Assembly (NCBI RefSeq): GCF_003143515.1 | Contig: NZ_CP029343.1 | Coordinates: 2,976,001-3,040,000, forward strand | DNA: 64,000 nucleotides | Source: Massilia oculi | GTDB lineage: Bacteria; Pseudomonadota; Gammaproteobacteria; Burkholderiales; Burkholderiaceae_D | Direction of reading: 5' to 3' | Shown: positions 39,291-48,597 of the stretch, one piece after another | Layout: the number at the start of each line of letters is the position of its first letter | Position numbering within the stretch: position 1 is the first letter of the stretch | Translations under genes and position numbers: made by a program | The notes under the pieces: model-generated | Seen by the model: only the letters and a program-made list of their open reading frames with translations | Told to the model about the DNA's origin: nothing | Database searches by the model: none

Positions 39291-41558
39291 GTGAACAAGC
39301 CGACCGATTTCGCCCGCATTCCTGCCGAACATGATGATGTCGATTCGAACAACTCGTCGAATGAACACTTCAGCGACGTTCTCCAGAAACGCCTGAGCCG
39401 CCGCAGCATGCTGCGCGGCGGCGCCGCAACGGCTGCGACCGCCCTGCTCGGCAGCTTCGGCCTGACCGCCTGCGGAGGTTCCGACGACGATCCTGTCACC
39501 CCGCCGACCAATCCGCCGACCAACACCACCCCGCCGCCGGCGCCGGTCGAAAAGCTGCTCGGCTTCACCGCCGTGGGCAAGAGCCTGGCCGATAAGGTGG
39601 TCGTCCCGGCCGGCTATACCGCCACCGTCCTGTACGCGCTGGGCGATCCGCTCACGAGCAGCACCCCGGCCTACAAGAACGACGGCACCGACACCGACTT
39701 CGAGAACCGCGCGGGCGACCACCATGACGGCATGGAATTCTTCTCGCTGTCGGACAGCGGCGGCGTCTCGACCAGCGGCGTCAGCCGCGGCCTGCTGGCG
39801 ATGAACCACGAAGCCACCACCAACGAAGGCCTGGCCTCGTTCTTCGTGCACGCCAACGGGGGCACCAACACGCTGCCAAGGCCAAGCGCCGAAGTCGACA
39901 AGGAAATGGCGCTGCACGGCCTGTCGATCATCGAAGTGCGCAGCAACGGCGGCAAGTGGGAATACCTGCCGGGCTCGAGCTTCAACCGCCGCGTGCACCA
40001 GCAAACCGAAGTCCAGCTGTCGGGTCCGGTGCGCGGCAATGCCCTGGTCAAGACCAAGTACTCGCCGGACGGCACGAAATTCCGCGGCACGATCAACAAC
40101 TGCGGCACCGGCCGCACCCCATGGAACACCTATCTGTCGGGCGAGGAAAACTGGGCCGGCTACTTCACCCGTTCCGCCACCGACAATGCCGCACGCGGCG
40201 ACAAGAGCGTCGCTTCGCTCAACCGCTATGGCCTGGCGCAGGGCGCGGCCTCGCGCCACGGCTGGGAAACCGGCGGCGCGGACGACAAGTACCAGCGCTG
40301 GAACATCAGCAAGAAGGGCACGTCGCTTGACGGCAGCGACGATTATCGTAACGAGCTCAATGGCGAAGGCTATATCGTCGAGATGGACGCCTACGACAAG
40401 ACCCGCGCGATCAAGAAGCGCACCGCGCTGGGCCGCTTCGCCCACGAAAGCGCCGCCTTCGGCCGTTTGACCGCCGGCCAGCCGCTGGCCGTCTACATGG
40501 GCGACGATTCGCGTGGCGAATACATGTACAAATTCGTCTCGACGGCGCCGTGGAACCCGGCCGACGCGGTCGCGGCGGATCGCATCGCCACCGGCGACAA
40601 GTACCTCGACAGCGGCAAGCTGTATGTGGCCAAGTTCAGCGCCGACGGCAAGGGCCAGTGGATCGAACTGAGCATCGCCAACAGCGCCATCGCCAACTTC
40701 GCGAACTACAAGTTCGCCGACCAGGCCGACGTGCTGGTCAACGCCCGTCTGGCCGCCGACGCCGTCGGCGCGACCAGGATGGACCGTCCGGAATGGTGCG
40801 CGGTGAATCCGGCCACCGGCGAGATCTATTACACGCTGACCAACAACAGCAACCGCCGCGTCGAGCCGAGCAGCTCGAGCCAGATGGCGCCGGACGCGGC
40901 CAACCCGCGTTCGTACACCGACATGAAGGGTTCGACCGCTCAGCTGGGCAACTCGAACGGCCACATCATCCGCGTGCGTGAAGACGCCGCCGGTTCGGCC
41001 GCCACCAGCTTTGCATGGGACGTCTACCTGTTCGGCGCCGAAGCCGCCGCCGACGCCGCCCGCATCAACCTGTCTGGCCTCTCCAACGACCAGGACTTCT
41101 CGAGCCCGGACGGCCTGGCCTTCAGCACCTCGACCGGCATCTGCTGGATCCAGACCGATGACGGCGCCTACACCGACGTCACCAACTGCATGATGGTGGC
41201 CGGCCTGCCGGGCAAGGTGGGCGACGGCAAGAAGGTCACCCTGAGCTATCCGAAGACCGACGGCTCGACCCTGAGCGTCGACACCTTCGTGGGCAAGGCC
41301 GCCAGCGCCGACACGCTCAAGCGCTTCCTGGTCGGCCCGGTCGGCTGCGAGCTGACCGGCATCACCGAGACCCCGGACGGCAAGGCGCTGTTCGTCAACA
41401 TCCAGCACCCGGGCGAGAACACCGCCGCCGCGAACATCGGCGACGCCAGCAAGTACACCAGCCAGTGGCCGGCGAACGCGGGCTACGGCGCCGGCAAGCG
41501 TCCGCGCTCGGCGACCCTGGTCATCACCAAGAATGACGGCGGCCGCATCGGTTCGTAA
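39291..41558 (+). CDS. phoX: Alkaline phosphatase PhoX, Tat lipoprotein
   Basis: A 755-residue PhoX/DUF839 phosphatase that releases phosphate from organic esters in the periplasm with Ca/Fe cofactors. A Tat motif SRRSMLRGGAA (Arg37-Arg38) is followed by a hydrophobic stretch and a lipobox LTAC (Cys61), so it is a Tat-exported lipoprotein. The core contains RAGDHHDGMEFFSL, LLAMNHEATTNEG, CGTGRTPWNTYLSGEENWAG and GPVGCELTGITETPDGK, all family landmarks. It starts at GTG 39291. Tandem Pho boxes precede it, so phosphate starvation should induce it. Confidence 0.95.
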   Translation: MNKPTDFARIPAEHDDVDSNNSSNEHFSDVLQKRLSRRSMLRGGAATAATALLGSFGLTACGGSDDDPVTPPTNPPTNTTPPPAPVEKLLGFTAVGKSLADKVVVPAGYTATVLYALGDPLTSSTPAYKNDGTDTDFENRAGDHHDGMEFFSLSDSGGVSTSGVSRGLLAMNHEATTNEGLASFFVHANGGTNTLPRPSAEVDKEMALHGLSIIEVRSNGGKWEYLPGSSFNRRVHQQTEVQLSGPVRGNALVKTKYSPDGTKFRGTINNCGTGRTPWNTYLSGEENWAGYFTRSATDNAARGDKSVASLNRYGLAQGAASRHGWETGGADDKYQRWNISKKGTSLDGSDDYRNELNGEGYIVEMDAYDKTRAIKKRTALGRFAHESAAFGRLTAGQPLAVYMGDDSRGEYMYKFVSTAPWNPADAVAADRIATGDKYLDSGKLYVAKFSADGKGQWIELSIANSAIANFANYKFADQADVLVNARLAADAVGATRMDRPEWCAVNPATGEIYYTLTNNSNRRVEPSSSSQMAPDAANPRSYTDMKGSTAQLGNSNGHIIRVREDAAGSAATSFAWDVYLFGAEAAADAARINLSGLSNDQDFSSPDGLAFSTSTGICWIQTDDGAYTDVTNCMMVAGLPGKVGDGKKVTLSYPKTDGSTLSVDTFVGKAASADTLKRFLVGPVGCELTGITETPDGKALFVNIQHPGENTAAANIGDASKYTSQWPANAGYGAGKRPRSATLVITKNDGGRIGS

Positions 41559-41594
41559 TCGTTCGCTGACTTCCTACCAGCCGTAAGGCCGAAC

Positions 41595-41627
41595 GGGCCG
41601 GTTGCGCAGACAACCGGCCCTTTTTTA
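41595..41627 (+). terminator. Intrinsic terminator of phoX
   Basis: GGGCCGGTTG pairs with CAACCGGCCC around CGCAGA and is followed by six T residues and TTA. Confidence 0.95.
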
Positions 41628-41696
41628 TTGCGCGCACGATGGGCCAGCCCGGCCCGTGTCAGCACCAGGCGGATCGTCCGACCGGGAGCCCGCCAT

Positions 41697-41910
41697 GCCT
41701 GCCCTGCCGTTATCGACCTACCTGCGCCTCGCGCGCGCCAGCGCCGCCTACGACGTCAACCAGATACTGCCCCTCGCCACGCCCTGGACCTACGCCCTGG
41801 ACCTTCGCCCTGTTGCTCGACCGGCTGCCGCCGTTCGCGCCGCTGCACCTGTTGCTGGTTCCCGGGCTGCTGTGGGGCGTGGCGCAGTGGTTTCCGGTCG
41901 CTCAGGCGAG
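41697..41910 (+). pseudogene. Remnant of a small conserved membrane-protein gene
   Basis: An ATG at 41697 opens LPLSTYLRLARASAAYDV and LPLATPWTYAL, then the frame shifts and continues as LDRLPPFAPLHLLLVPGL with LWGVAQWFPV. From memory, related intact small membrane proteins (about 125 residues) have the same start (STYLRLVRASAxYD...ATPWTFAL) and end (LxWGVAQWLPV), so the middle seems lost. The remnant runs into argP on the other strand. This reading rests on recall and should be checked by a search. Confidence 0.5.
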
Positions 41911-42795
41911 CGGCAGCAGCACGCCGCGCGCGGCCTTCACCAGCGCCGTTCCCATGCGCTCCAGCCGCGGCGGCTGAATGCGCCAGGCGTGCCAGTACAG
42001 CGGCACGTCGTGGTACAAGGCCGGGGCCAGGTCGACCAGTTCGCCATTCTCGAGAAACGCTCCGCACTGCTCTTCCGGCAGCATGCCGTAGCCCATGCCG
42101 TAGCGCACCGCGTGCACGAAGGGATCGCTGGCCGGCACGTAGTGAAACGGATAGGCGCCGTCCGGCAGCCCGAAATGGGTAAGCAGGAAAGCCGATTGCA
42201 TCGCATCCTTGCGGTCGAACACCACCAGCGGCGCGCGCTGGGCCGCCCTGCGCGTCATCCCGGCCGGGAACCAGCGCCGCGCGAAGGTCGGAGAAGCCAC
42301 CATCCGGTAGCGCATCACGCCAAGCGGGCTGGCGCTGCAGCCGCGCATCGGCTCGGTCTCTCCCGAGATGCAGGCCACCGCATGGCCGCCTTCCAGCAGC
42401 GCGAAGGTATGGCCCTGGTTGTCGAGGACGAATTCGACCAGCAGCCCTTCCGCATCGAGGATGGGCGCCAGCACCGGCAGCAGCCAGGTCGCCAGCGTGT
42501 CGTTGTTGACGGCCAGCGCGACCCGCGCCGGGCCGGGGTCGTCCTTCATCCCGGCCAAAAATTCCGATTCGAGCAGCGTCGAGCGGCGCAGGTACTGCAG
42601 CAGCCGCGCGCCGGGCGCGGTCGGGCGGCAGGGACGGCTGCGCACCAGCAGCGGCGTGCCCAGCTCCTGCTCGAGGGCCGCGATGCGTTGCGAGATCGCC
42701 GACGGCGTCACCTTGAGCTGGGCCGCGGCGCCCTCCAGGCTGCCGCAATCGATGGCGGCCAGGAAGGCGGCGCTGCGGCGGGGATCGATCGTCAT
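41902..42795 (-). CDS. argP: LysR-family regulator ArgP-like
   Basis: A 297-residue LysR regulator. The winged helix includes SLEGAAAQLKVTPSAISQRI, the near-invariant ArgP/LysG recognition helix, and CSASPLGVMRYRMVASPTFA is the ArgP-type effector region. ArgP/LysG activates a divergent arginine/lysine exporter; here an ArgO/LysE-like gene is divergent, with 92 bp between starts. The overlap with the upstream remnant is only at its 3' end. Confidence 0.93.
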   Translation of the reverse strand: MTIDPRRSAAFLAAIDCGSLEGAAAQLKVTPSAISQRIAALEQELGTPLLVRSRPCRPTAPGARLLQYLRRSTLLESEFLAGMKDDPGPARVALAVNNDTLATWLLPVLAPILDAEGLLVEFVLDNQGHTFALLEGGHAVACISGETEPMRGCSASPLGVMRYRMVASPTFARRWFPAGMTRRAAQRAPLVVFDRKDAMQSAFLLTHFGLPDGAYPFHYVPASDPFVHAVRYGMGYGMLPEEQCGAFLENGELVDLAPALYHDVPLYWHAWRIQPPRLERMGTALVKAARGVLLPLA

Positions 42796-42887
42796 TAGTT
42801 TTTCTTAAGTAGCTTGAATAATCATTAATATAATTGAATCCTGCCCGCCGGGCTGGGATAGTGGCGCCTTTACCAAAGGAGGCGGCC

Positions 42888-43505
42888 ATGTTCTCGCATC
42901 AGGTTTATCTACAGGGGCTGGGCCTGGGCGCCGGCCTCATCATGGGCATCGGCGCCCAGAACGCCCATGTGCTGCGCACGGCGGTGCGCGGCCGCCACGT
43001 GCTGCCGACGGTCGTCACCTGCATCGTCGTCGACGTGATCCTGATCGCCGCCGGCACCGCCGGCCTGGGCGCCCTGATCGAGGCCTCGCCGCTCCTGACG
43101 TCGGTGGCGCGCTATGGCGGCGCCGTCTTCCTGCTCTGGTATGGCCTGCGCTGCTGGCGCAGCAGCCTGCGCGGCGGCGCCTCGCTGGCGGCCGACCCGG
43201 CGGCGCAGGCCCAGACCCTCGGCGCGGCGCTGGCGACCGTGCTGGCGCTGTCGCTGCTCAACCCGCACGTCTATCTCGACACCGTGGTGCTGCTGGGCGC
43301 CGTCGGCAGCAGCCTGGCGGCCGAGCAGCGTGGATCGTTCGCGCTGGGCGCCATGACGGCGTCGATCCTGTGGTTCGCGGCGATCGGCGTCGGTGCGCAG
43401 CGCTTCGCCCCGGTGCTGGCGCGGCCGGCAGTGTGGCGCGTGTTCGAAGCGCTCACCGGCGCCATGATGCTGGTGCTGGCGGCGTTGCTGCTGATAGACA
43501 GCTAA
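42888..43505 (+). CDS. ArgO/LysE-family amino-acid exporter
   Basis: A 205-residue inner-membrane protein with about six helices. YLQGLGLGAGLIMGIGAQNAHVLR at its start (residues about 5-28) contains the family's G(I/A)GAQNAxVLR motif. SLLNPHVYLDTVVLLGAVG and FALGAMTASILWFAAIG are later helices. It exports basic amino acids. ATG 42888 follows AAAGGAGG with ideal spacing, so the frame upstream is not coding. Regulated in all likelihood by the divergent ArgP-like protein. Confidence 0.95.
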   Translation: MFSHQVYLQGLGLGAGLIMGIGAQNAHVLRTAVRGRHVLPTVVTCIVVDVILIAAGTAGLGALIEASPLLTSVARYGGAVFLLWYGLRCWRSSLRGGASLAADPAAQAQTLGAALATVLALSLLNPHVYLDTVVLLGAVGSSLAAEQRGSFALGAMTASILWFAAIGVGAQRFAPVLARPAVWRVFEALTGAMMLVLAALLLIDS

Positions 43506-43578
43506 GCAAAAAAATGGGTCGGTGAGATGTTGTCCGGTGTAAAGTTGCCATTTGCCCATCTCACCGCCCGGAGGCTGC

Positions 43579-44871
43579 TTGAACCGCTTGACCCTGAACG
43601 CCCTCTCCCTGTGCCTGGCCGCCGCCGGCCTGTGTTCCGTCCATGCCGCCCACGCGGCCGACGTGATCATCAGCGCCGACCGCCTGCTCGACGTCAAGAG
43701 CGGCCGAATGATCCAGAACCCCGAGATACTGGTGCGCGACGGCAAGGTCGTCAGCCTCAAGCCGGATGCCGCCACGCCGGCCGCCGCCGATGCGACCCGC
43801 ATCGCCCTGCCCGGCATGACCCTGCTGCCCGGCCTGATCGACATGCACGTGCACCTCGATGCCGACCCGACCTATGGCGGCTACAAGGGCCTCGAATACA
43901 ACGACCGCTTCTGGTCGGCGCTGGCCGTGGCCCATGCGGGCAAGACCCTCGACGCGGGCTTCACCACCGTGCGCAACCTGGGCGCCTCGGACTGGAACGA
44001 CGTCGGCCTGGGCCAGGCGATCGCCGCCGGCAAGGTGCGCGGCCCGCGCATCGTGCCGGCCGCCTGGTCGTTCGGCGCGACCGGCGGCCATTGCGACAGC
44101 ACCTACTTCCCGCCGTCGATGGAAGAAAAGAACAAGTACAACGCCGACAGCCCGGACGAAGTACGCAAGTCGGTGCGCGAACTGCGCAAGTACGGCGCCC
44201 AGGTGATCAAGGTCTGCGCCACCGGCGGCGTCTTCTCGCGCAACACCGAACCGGGCCAGCAGCAGATGACCCTGGCCGAACTGCGCACCGCGGTGGAAGA
44301 AGCGCACCAGTGGGGCCTGCAGGTGGCGGCCCACGCCCACGGCGCGGCCGGCATCAAGGATGCCATCCGCGCCGGCGTCAACACGATCGAGCATGCGAGC
44401 CTGATCGACGACGAGGGCATCGCGCTGGCGAAGAAGCACGGCGCCTGGCTGTCGATGGACATCTACAACGGCACCTATACCGCGCTTGAAGGCAAAAAGA
44501 ACGGCGTGCTGGAAGATAATCTGCGCAAGGACCGCGAAGTGACGGAACGGCAGCGCCAGAATTTCAGGAAGGCGCATGCGGCCGGGGTCAAGATGGTGTT
44601 CGGCACCGACGCCGGCGTGCACCCGCACGGCGGCAACGCCAAGCAGTTCGCCGTCATGGTCCAGTACGGGATGACGCCGCTGCAGGCGATCCAGGCCGCC
44701 ACCGTCAACGCGGCCGAGGCGCTGGCGCGCAAGGACGTCGGCGTGGTCGAGCCGGGCCGCTATGCCGACATCGTGGCGGTCAAGGGCGATCCGCTTGTCG
44801 ACGTCACCTTGCTGGAAGCGCCGGCGGTCGTGATCCAGGGCGGCGCCATCGTCAAGGGCGGCGCGCTTTAA
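43579..44871 (+). CDS. Exported metal-dependent amidohydrolase (prolidase-like)
   Basis: A 430-residue protein starting at a TTG four to five bases after CGGAGG; the signal peptide NRLTLNALSLCLAAAGLCSV ends in HAAHA. LIDMHVHLDADPTYGGYKG holds the HxH metal site, GLQVAAHAHGAAGIKDAIRA and NTIEHASLIDDEG the later His ligands, and VFGTDAGVHPHGGNAKQFAV the Asp. This is the Xaa-Pro dipeptidase/imidazolonepropionase-like group, which also includes ochratoxinase-type enzymes. The last four bases overlap the convergent LysR gene. Confidence 0.92.
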   Translation: MNRLTLNALSLCLAAAGLCSVHAAHAADVIISADRLLDVKSGRMIQNPEILVRDGKVVSLKPDAATPAAADATRIALPGMTLLPGLIDMHVHLDADPTYGGYKGLEYNDRFWSALAVAHAGKTLDAGFTTVRNLGASDWNDVGLGQAIAAGKVRGPRIVPAAWSFGATGGHCDSTYFPPSMEEKNKYNADSPDEVRKSVRELRKYGAQVIKVCATGGVFSRNTEPGQQQMTLAELRTAVEEAHQWGLQVAAHAHGAAGIKDAIRAGVNTIEHASLIDDEGIALAKKHGAWLSMDIYNGTYTALEGKKNGVLEDNLRKDREVTERQRQNFRKAHAAGVKMVFGTDAGVHPHGGNAKQFAVMVQYGMTPLQAIQAATVNAAEALARKDVGVVEPGRYADIVAVKGDPLVDVTLLEAPAVVIQGGAIVKGGAL

Positions 44872-45791
44872 CGGCCACCCAGGCGCTCCAGGCGTTCCAG
44901 CAGCGGAGCGCAGCGTTCCTTCACGAGCGCATGCAACAGCTTCACCGCGGGCGAGAATTGCTTGCGGTGCGGGCACACCAGGTTCAAGGGGGTGGCTTCG
45001 CCGGGGATTTCCGACAAGACCACCTCGAGCCTTCCCTCCGCCACGTCGGCGCAGACGTCGAGCCAGGATTTATAGGCGATGCCTTCGCCGGCGACGGCCC
45101 AGCGCCGCACCACGTCGGCGTCGTCGCTGACCAGCGATCCCTTGACCTGCACCATCTGGTCTCCTTCAGGCAGTGGAAAGCACCAGCGGTCATAGATGCG
45201 CCCGCGCAGGCGGTAGGCCAGGCAGGCGTGCGAGGCCAGCTCGGCCAGCGTTTGCGGGCGGCCGTGCCGTTCCAGGTAAGCGGGAGAAGCGATCAGCACA
45301 CGCCGGTTCTCCGGCGCCACCGGGAGCGCGATGAAGCTGGCGTCGTCGATCTGGCCGTAGCGCAGCGCGATGTCGACCGGATCGCGGAACACGTCCGCCA
45401 CCTGGTCCGACACCAGCATCTGGATGTCCAGGCCCGGGTGCGCGCGCCGGAACTCCCCGATCCACGGCAGCAGCACATTGCGGCCGAAGTCGGACGGCGC
45501 CGCCACCTGCAGGGTGCCGGACAGGGACGCATTCTCGCCGCGCATGCCGTCGTGGCCATCGCGCAGCGTCTGCAGCGCATCCTGGGCAAAAGGCAGGTAG
45601 CGCTTGCCCTCGTCGGTCAGGCGCAGGCTGCGCGTCGAGCGCGCGAACAGGCGGACGTCGAGTTCGCGTTCCAGCCTCTGAATCGCCGCGCTGGCCTGGC
45701 CGGGCAGCAGGTTCACTTCGCGCGCGGCCTGTGAAAAACTGCCCAGGGCGGCGGCGCGCACGAACAGCGACAGGTCGTCGAGACGGATCAT
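44868..45791 (-). CDS. LysR-family regulator
   Basis: A 307-residue LysR protein: DDLSLFVRAAALGSFSQAAR, then NLLPGQASAAIQRLERELDV and LFARSTRSLRLTDEG. The effector domain has DPVDIALRYGQIDDASFIAL, typical of the branch adjacent to alcohol dehydrogenase genes. ATG 45791 (Met5 of the longer frame opening at GTG 45803) lies six bases after GGGA. It is divergent from the dehydrogenase gene 110 bp away, its likely target. Confidence 0.93.
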   Translation of the reverse strand: MIRLDDLSLFVRAAALGSFSQAAREVNLLPGQASAAIQRLERELDVRLFARSTRSLRLTDEGKRYLPFAQDALQTLRDGHDGMRGENASLSGTLQVAAPSDFGRNVLLPWIGEFRRAHPGLDIQMLVSDQVADVFRDPVDIALRYGQIDDASFIALPVAPENRRVLIASPAYLERHGRPQTLAELASHACLAYRLRGRIYDRWCFPLPEGDQMVQVKGSLVSDDADVVRRWAVAGEGIAYKSWLDVCADVAEGRLEVVLSEIPGEATPLNLVCPHRKQFSPAVKLLHALVKERCAPLLERLERLGGR

Positions 45792-45901
45792 TTTCTTTCC
45801 CACAGTGAAAGTGAAACCCTGCCGTGGCGCTGTTTCGCGGCCCGGCTCTTCTCTAGAATCGTTGTCACCGTATTGCCCCCACTTTATTCCCGGAGAAGAA
45901 A

Positions 45902-46909
45902 ATGAAAGCGATAGTCTATACCCAACACGGCCTGCCCATTGACGACCCGCAGGCCCTGGTCGACACCGAGCTGCCCATGCCGCTGGCCGGCCCGCACGAC
46001 CTGCTGGTCGAAGTGCGCGCCGTCTCGGTCAACCCGGTCGACACCAAGATCCGCCTGGGCTCTGCCGTCAGCGAGCCGCGCGTGCTGGGCTGGGACGCCA
46101 GCGGCATCGTGCGCGCCGTCGGCGCCAACGTGACCCTGTTCGCGCCGGGCGATGAGGTGTTCTATGCCGGCTCGATCGTCCGCCCCGGCTCCAACAGCCA
46201 GTTCCAGGCCGTCGACGAGCGCATCGTCGGCAGGAAGCCCGCGAATCTCGGCTTCGCCGAAGCGGCCGCCCTGCCCCTGACCTCGATCACGGCCTGGGAA
46301 TTGCTGTTCGATCGCTTGCGCGTGCCGGAGGGCGGCGGTGAAGGCAAGTCGCTCCTGATCATCGGTGCCGGCGGCGGCGTCGGTTCGATCCTGACCCAGC
46401 TCGCGCGCCGGCTCACCAGATTGACGGTGATCGGCAGCGCCTCGCGCGACGCCACCCGCGAATGGGTGACCAGGTTGGGCGCCCACCACACGGTCGACCA
46501 CACCCGCCGGATGCAGCCGCAGCTCGAAGAGCTGGGTTTGGCCAACGTCGACATCGTGATCAGCCTGACCCACACCGACCGCCATTACCAGGACATCATC
46601 GACGCGCTGGCGCCGCAGGGCCAGCTGGCGCTGATCGACGATCCGGCCACGCTCGACGCGGTGCCGCTCAAGCGCAAGTCGATCTCGCTGCACTGGGAAC
46701 TGATGTTCACCCGCTCGATGTTCGAGACGGCCGACATGGTGCGCCAGCACGAGCTCCTGAACCGGGTGGCCGCGATGGTCGAGGACGGCACCCTGACCAC
46801 CACCTTGGGCGAGCACTTCGGCACGGTTAACGCCGCCAATTTGCGCCGCGCCCATGCCCTCATCGAGAGCAACCGCGCGATCGGAAAAATCGTGCTCGAG
46901 AACTTTTAA
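45902..46909 (+). CDS. Zinc-type alcohol dehydrogenase / quinone-oxidoreductase-like (MDR family)
   Basis: A 335-residue medium-chain dehydrogenase of the ZADH/QOR group. EVRAVSVNPVDTKIRLGSAV and VLGWDASGIVRAVGANV lie in the GroES-like half, and LLIIGAGGGVGSILTQLARR holds the NADPH-binding GxGxxG motif. The structural cysteine cluster of true zinc alcohol dehydrogenases is absent, so it is probably a metal-independent NADPH reductase. GGAGAAGAAA precedes the ATG. Divergent LysR gene suggests inducible control. Confidence 0.92.
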   Translation: MKAIVYTQHGLPIDDPQALVDTELPMPLAGPHDLLVEVRAVSVNPVDTKIRLGSAVSEPRVLGWDASGIVRAVGANVTLFAPGDEVFYAGSIVRPGSNSQFQAVDERIVGRKPANLGFAEAAALPLTSITAWELLFDRLRVPEGGGEGKSLLIIGAGGGVGSILTQLARRLTRLTVIGSASRDATREWVTRLGAHHTVDHTRRMQPQLEELGLANVDIVISLTHTDRHYQDIIDALAPQGQLALIDDPATLDAVPLKRKSISLHWELMFTRSMFETADMVRQHELLNRVAAMVEDGTLTTTLGEHFGTVNAANLRRAHALIESNRAIGKIVLENF

Positions 46910-46956
46910 GGCGCAGATCGCTTAAGATCGTCGCATTCAATATCGGAAGGAGCACC

Positions 46957-47610
46957 ATGAATATCCTGTCGGCCGCACAAAAACGCCATACCGCCAAAGC
47001 CTACGATGCGGAGCGCCGCATCCCTGAAGAAGTAATGCAGCAGGTGTACGACCTGCTGCGCAGCAGCCCGTCGTCGGTGAACTCGCAGCCGTGGCACTTC
47101 GTCGTCGCCAACACGCCGGAAGGCCGTGCGCGCATCGCCAAGGCGGCGCAGGGCGGCTATGCCTACAACGCGGCCAAGATCAATGATGCCTCGCACGTGA
47201 TCGTGCTGTGCTCGCGCATCGACATGGACGAGGCGCACCTGGAAGCGCTGCTGGACCAGGAACAACGCGATGGCCGCTTCCGCGACGCCGCCGCGCGCGC
47301 CGGCCAGGACGGCGCCCGCCGCGGCTACGTCAACCAGCACCGCTTCGGCGGCAAGGACGTGGCGCAGTGGCTCGAGAAGCAGGTCTACCTGGCGCTGGGC
47401 ACCGCGCTGCTGGGCGCGGCCACGCTCGAGATCGACGCGACCCCGATGGAAGGCTTCGACCAGAAGATCCTGGACGAGGAATTCGGCCTGAACGCGAAGG
47501 GCCTGACCAGCCTGGTGCTGGTGAGCTTCGGCTATTCGTCGGAAAGCGATTTCAATGCCGGCCTGCCGAAATCGCGCCTGGCGCAGGAAGCGACGTTCAC
47601 CTTCATCTGA
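46957..47610 (+). CDS. nfsB: NfsB-type oxygen-insensitive NAD(P)H nitroreductase
   Basis: A 217-residue FMN flavoprotein that reduces nitroaromatics, quinones and dihydropteridines in two-electron steps. SPSSVNSQPWHFVVANTPEG is the FMN-binding hallmark; ALGTALLGAATLEIDATPMEG and LDEEFGLNAKGLTSLVLVSF are also NfsB-specific. AAGGAGC precedes the ATG. It follows the MDR gene by 47 bp and may be co-transcribed; a terminator follows. Confidence 0.95.
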   Translation: MNILSAAQKRHTAKAYDAERRIPEEVMQQVYDLLRSSPSSVNSQPWHFVVANTPEGRARIAKAAQGGYAYNAAKINDASHVIVLCSRIDMDEAHLEALLDQEQRDGRFRDAAARAGQDGARRGYVNQHRFGGKDVAQWLEKQVYLALGTALLGAATLEIDATPMEGFDQKILDEEFGLNAKGLTSLVLVSFGYSSESDFNAGLPKSRLAQEATFTFI

Positions 47611-47644
47611 TCGCGTGATTGTCGCCACCTGCGGGTGGTTCGTG

Positions 47645-47677
47645 AAAACGGCGTGCAGCGATGCACGCCGTTTTTTT
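47645..47677 (+). terminator. Intrinsic terminator of nfsB
   Basis: A perfect 13-bp stem, AAAACGGCGTGCA with its complement, closes GCGA and is followed by seven T residues. Confidence 0.95.
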
Positions 47678-47799
47678 GCGTCCAGCCCTCGGATTCGGTC
47701 ACATGCACGATGGCTCAAATTGAGGGATATATGACCAACAGGCCATGTTTTGTCTGCGTAGACTGTTTCCATCGACAACGAAACACCAGGGAGAACGAC

Positions 47800-48597
47800 A
47801 TGACCACGACCGCACAAGCCACCACCGCCCTGATCACCGGCGCCTCGACCGGCATCGGCGCCCGCTACGCCCAACGTCTGGCCGAACGCGGCTACGACCT
47901 GGTGCTGGTGGCGCGCAACCAGCAGCGCCTCGAGCAGGTCGCCGCCCGGCTGCGCGCCGAGACCGGCCGCAAGGTCGACATCCTGGTCGCCGATCTCACG
48001 CAAGGCGCCGACCTGCGCCGCGTGGAAGAGCGCCTGGCAAGCGATGCGTCGATCACGCTGTTGCTGAACAACGCCGGCCTGGGCGCCACCGCCAGCATGC
48101 TCGACTCGAGCGTCGACGATCTCGACCGCATGATCGCGCTGAACGTGACGGCGCTGACCCGCCTGACGCGCGCCATCGTGCCGCGCCTGGTGGCGCGCGG
48201 CCAGGGCACCATCATCAATATCTCGTCGATCGCGGCCGTCGCTCCCGAGGTACTCAACGGCACCTACGGCGGCAGCAAGGCCTTCGTGCTGGCGCTCACC
48301 CAGTCGCTGCAGCACGAAGTGGGCGGCAAGGGCATCCGGGTCCAGGCCGTGCTGCCGGGCGCCACCGCCACCGAATTCTGGGACCACGCCGGGGTACCGG
48401 TCGCGCACCTGCCGCAAGAGATCGTGATGCGCGTCGACGACATGGTCGACGCCGCCCTCGCCGGTCTGGATCAGGGAGAAGTCATCACCATCCCGGCCCT
48501 GCCGGACAGCGCCGACTGGGACGCATTTGAAAGCGCCCGCCGCGCGCTGGGGCCGAACCTGTCGCATACCAGGCCGGCGTCGCGCTACAGCGTCTGA
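47800..48597 (+). CDS. Short-chain dehydrogenase/reductase
   Basis: A 265-residue classical SDR. The dinucleotide motif is TALITGASTGIGARYAQRLA, then LLLNNAGLG, and the catalytic tetrad includes the Ser of ISSIAAVAP and YGGSKAF (YxxxK). NADP preference is suggested by the Arg (VARNQQRLE) after the second strand. The substrate is unknown. AGGGAGAACGAC precedes the ATG at 47800. It stands alone between a terminator and a convergent gene remnant. Confidence 0.93.
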   Translation: MTTTAQATTALITGASTGIGARYAQRLAERGYDLVLVARNQQRLEQVAARLRAETGRKVDILVADLTQGADLRRVEERLASDASITLLLNNAGLGATASMLDSSVDDLDRMIALNVTALTRLTRAIVPRLVARGQGTIINISSIAAVAPEVLNGTYGGSKAFVLALTQSLQHEVGGKGIRVQAVLPGATATEFWDHAGVPVAHLPQEIVMRVDDMVDAALAGLDQGEVITIPALPDSADWDAFESARRALGPNLSHTRPASRYSV

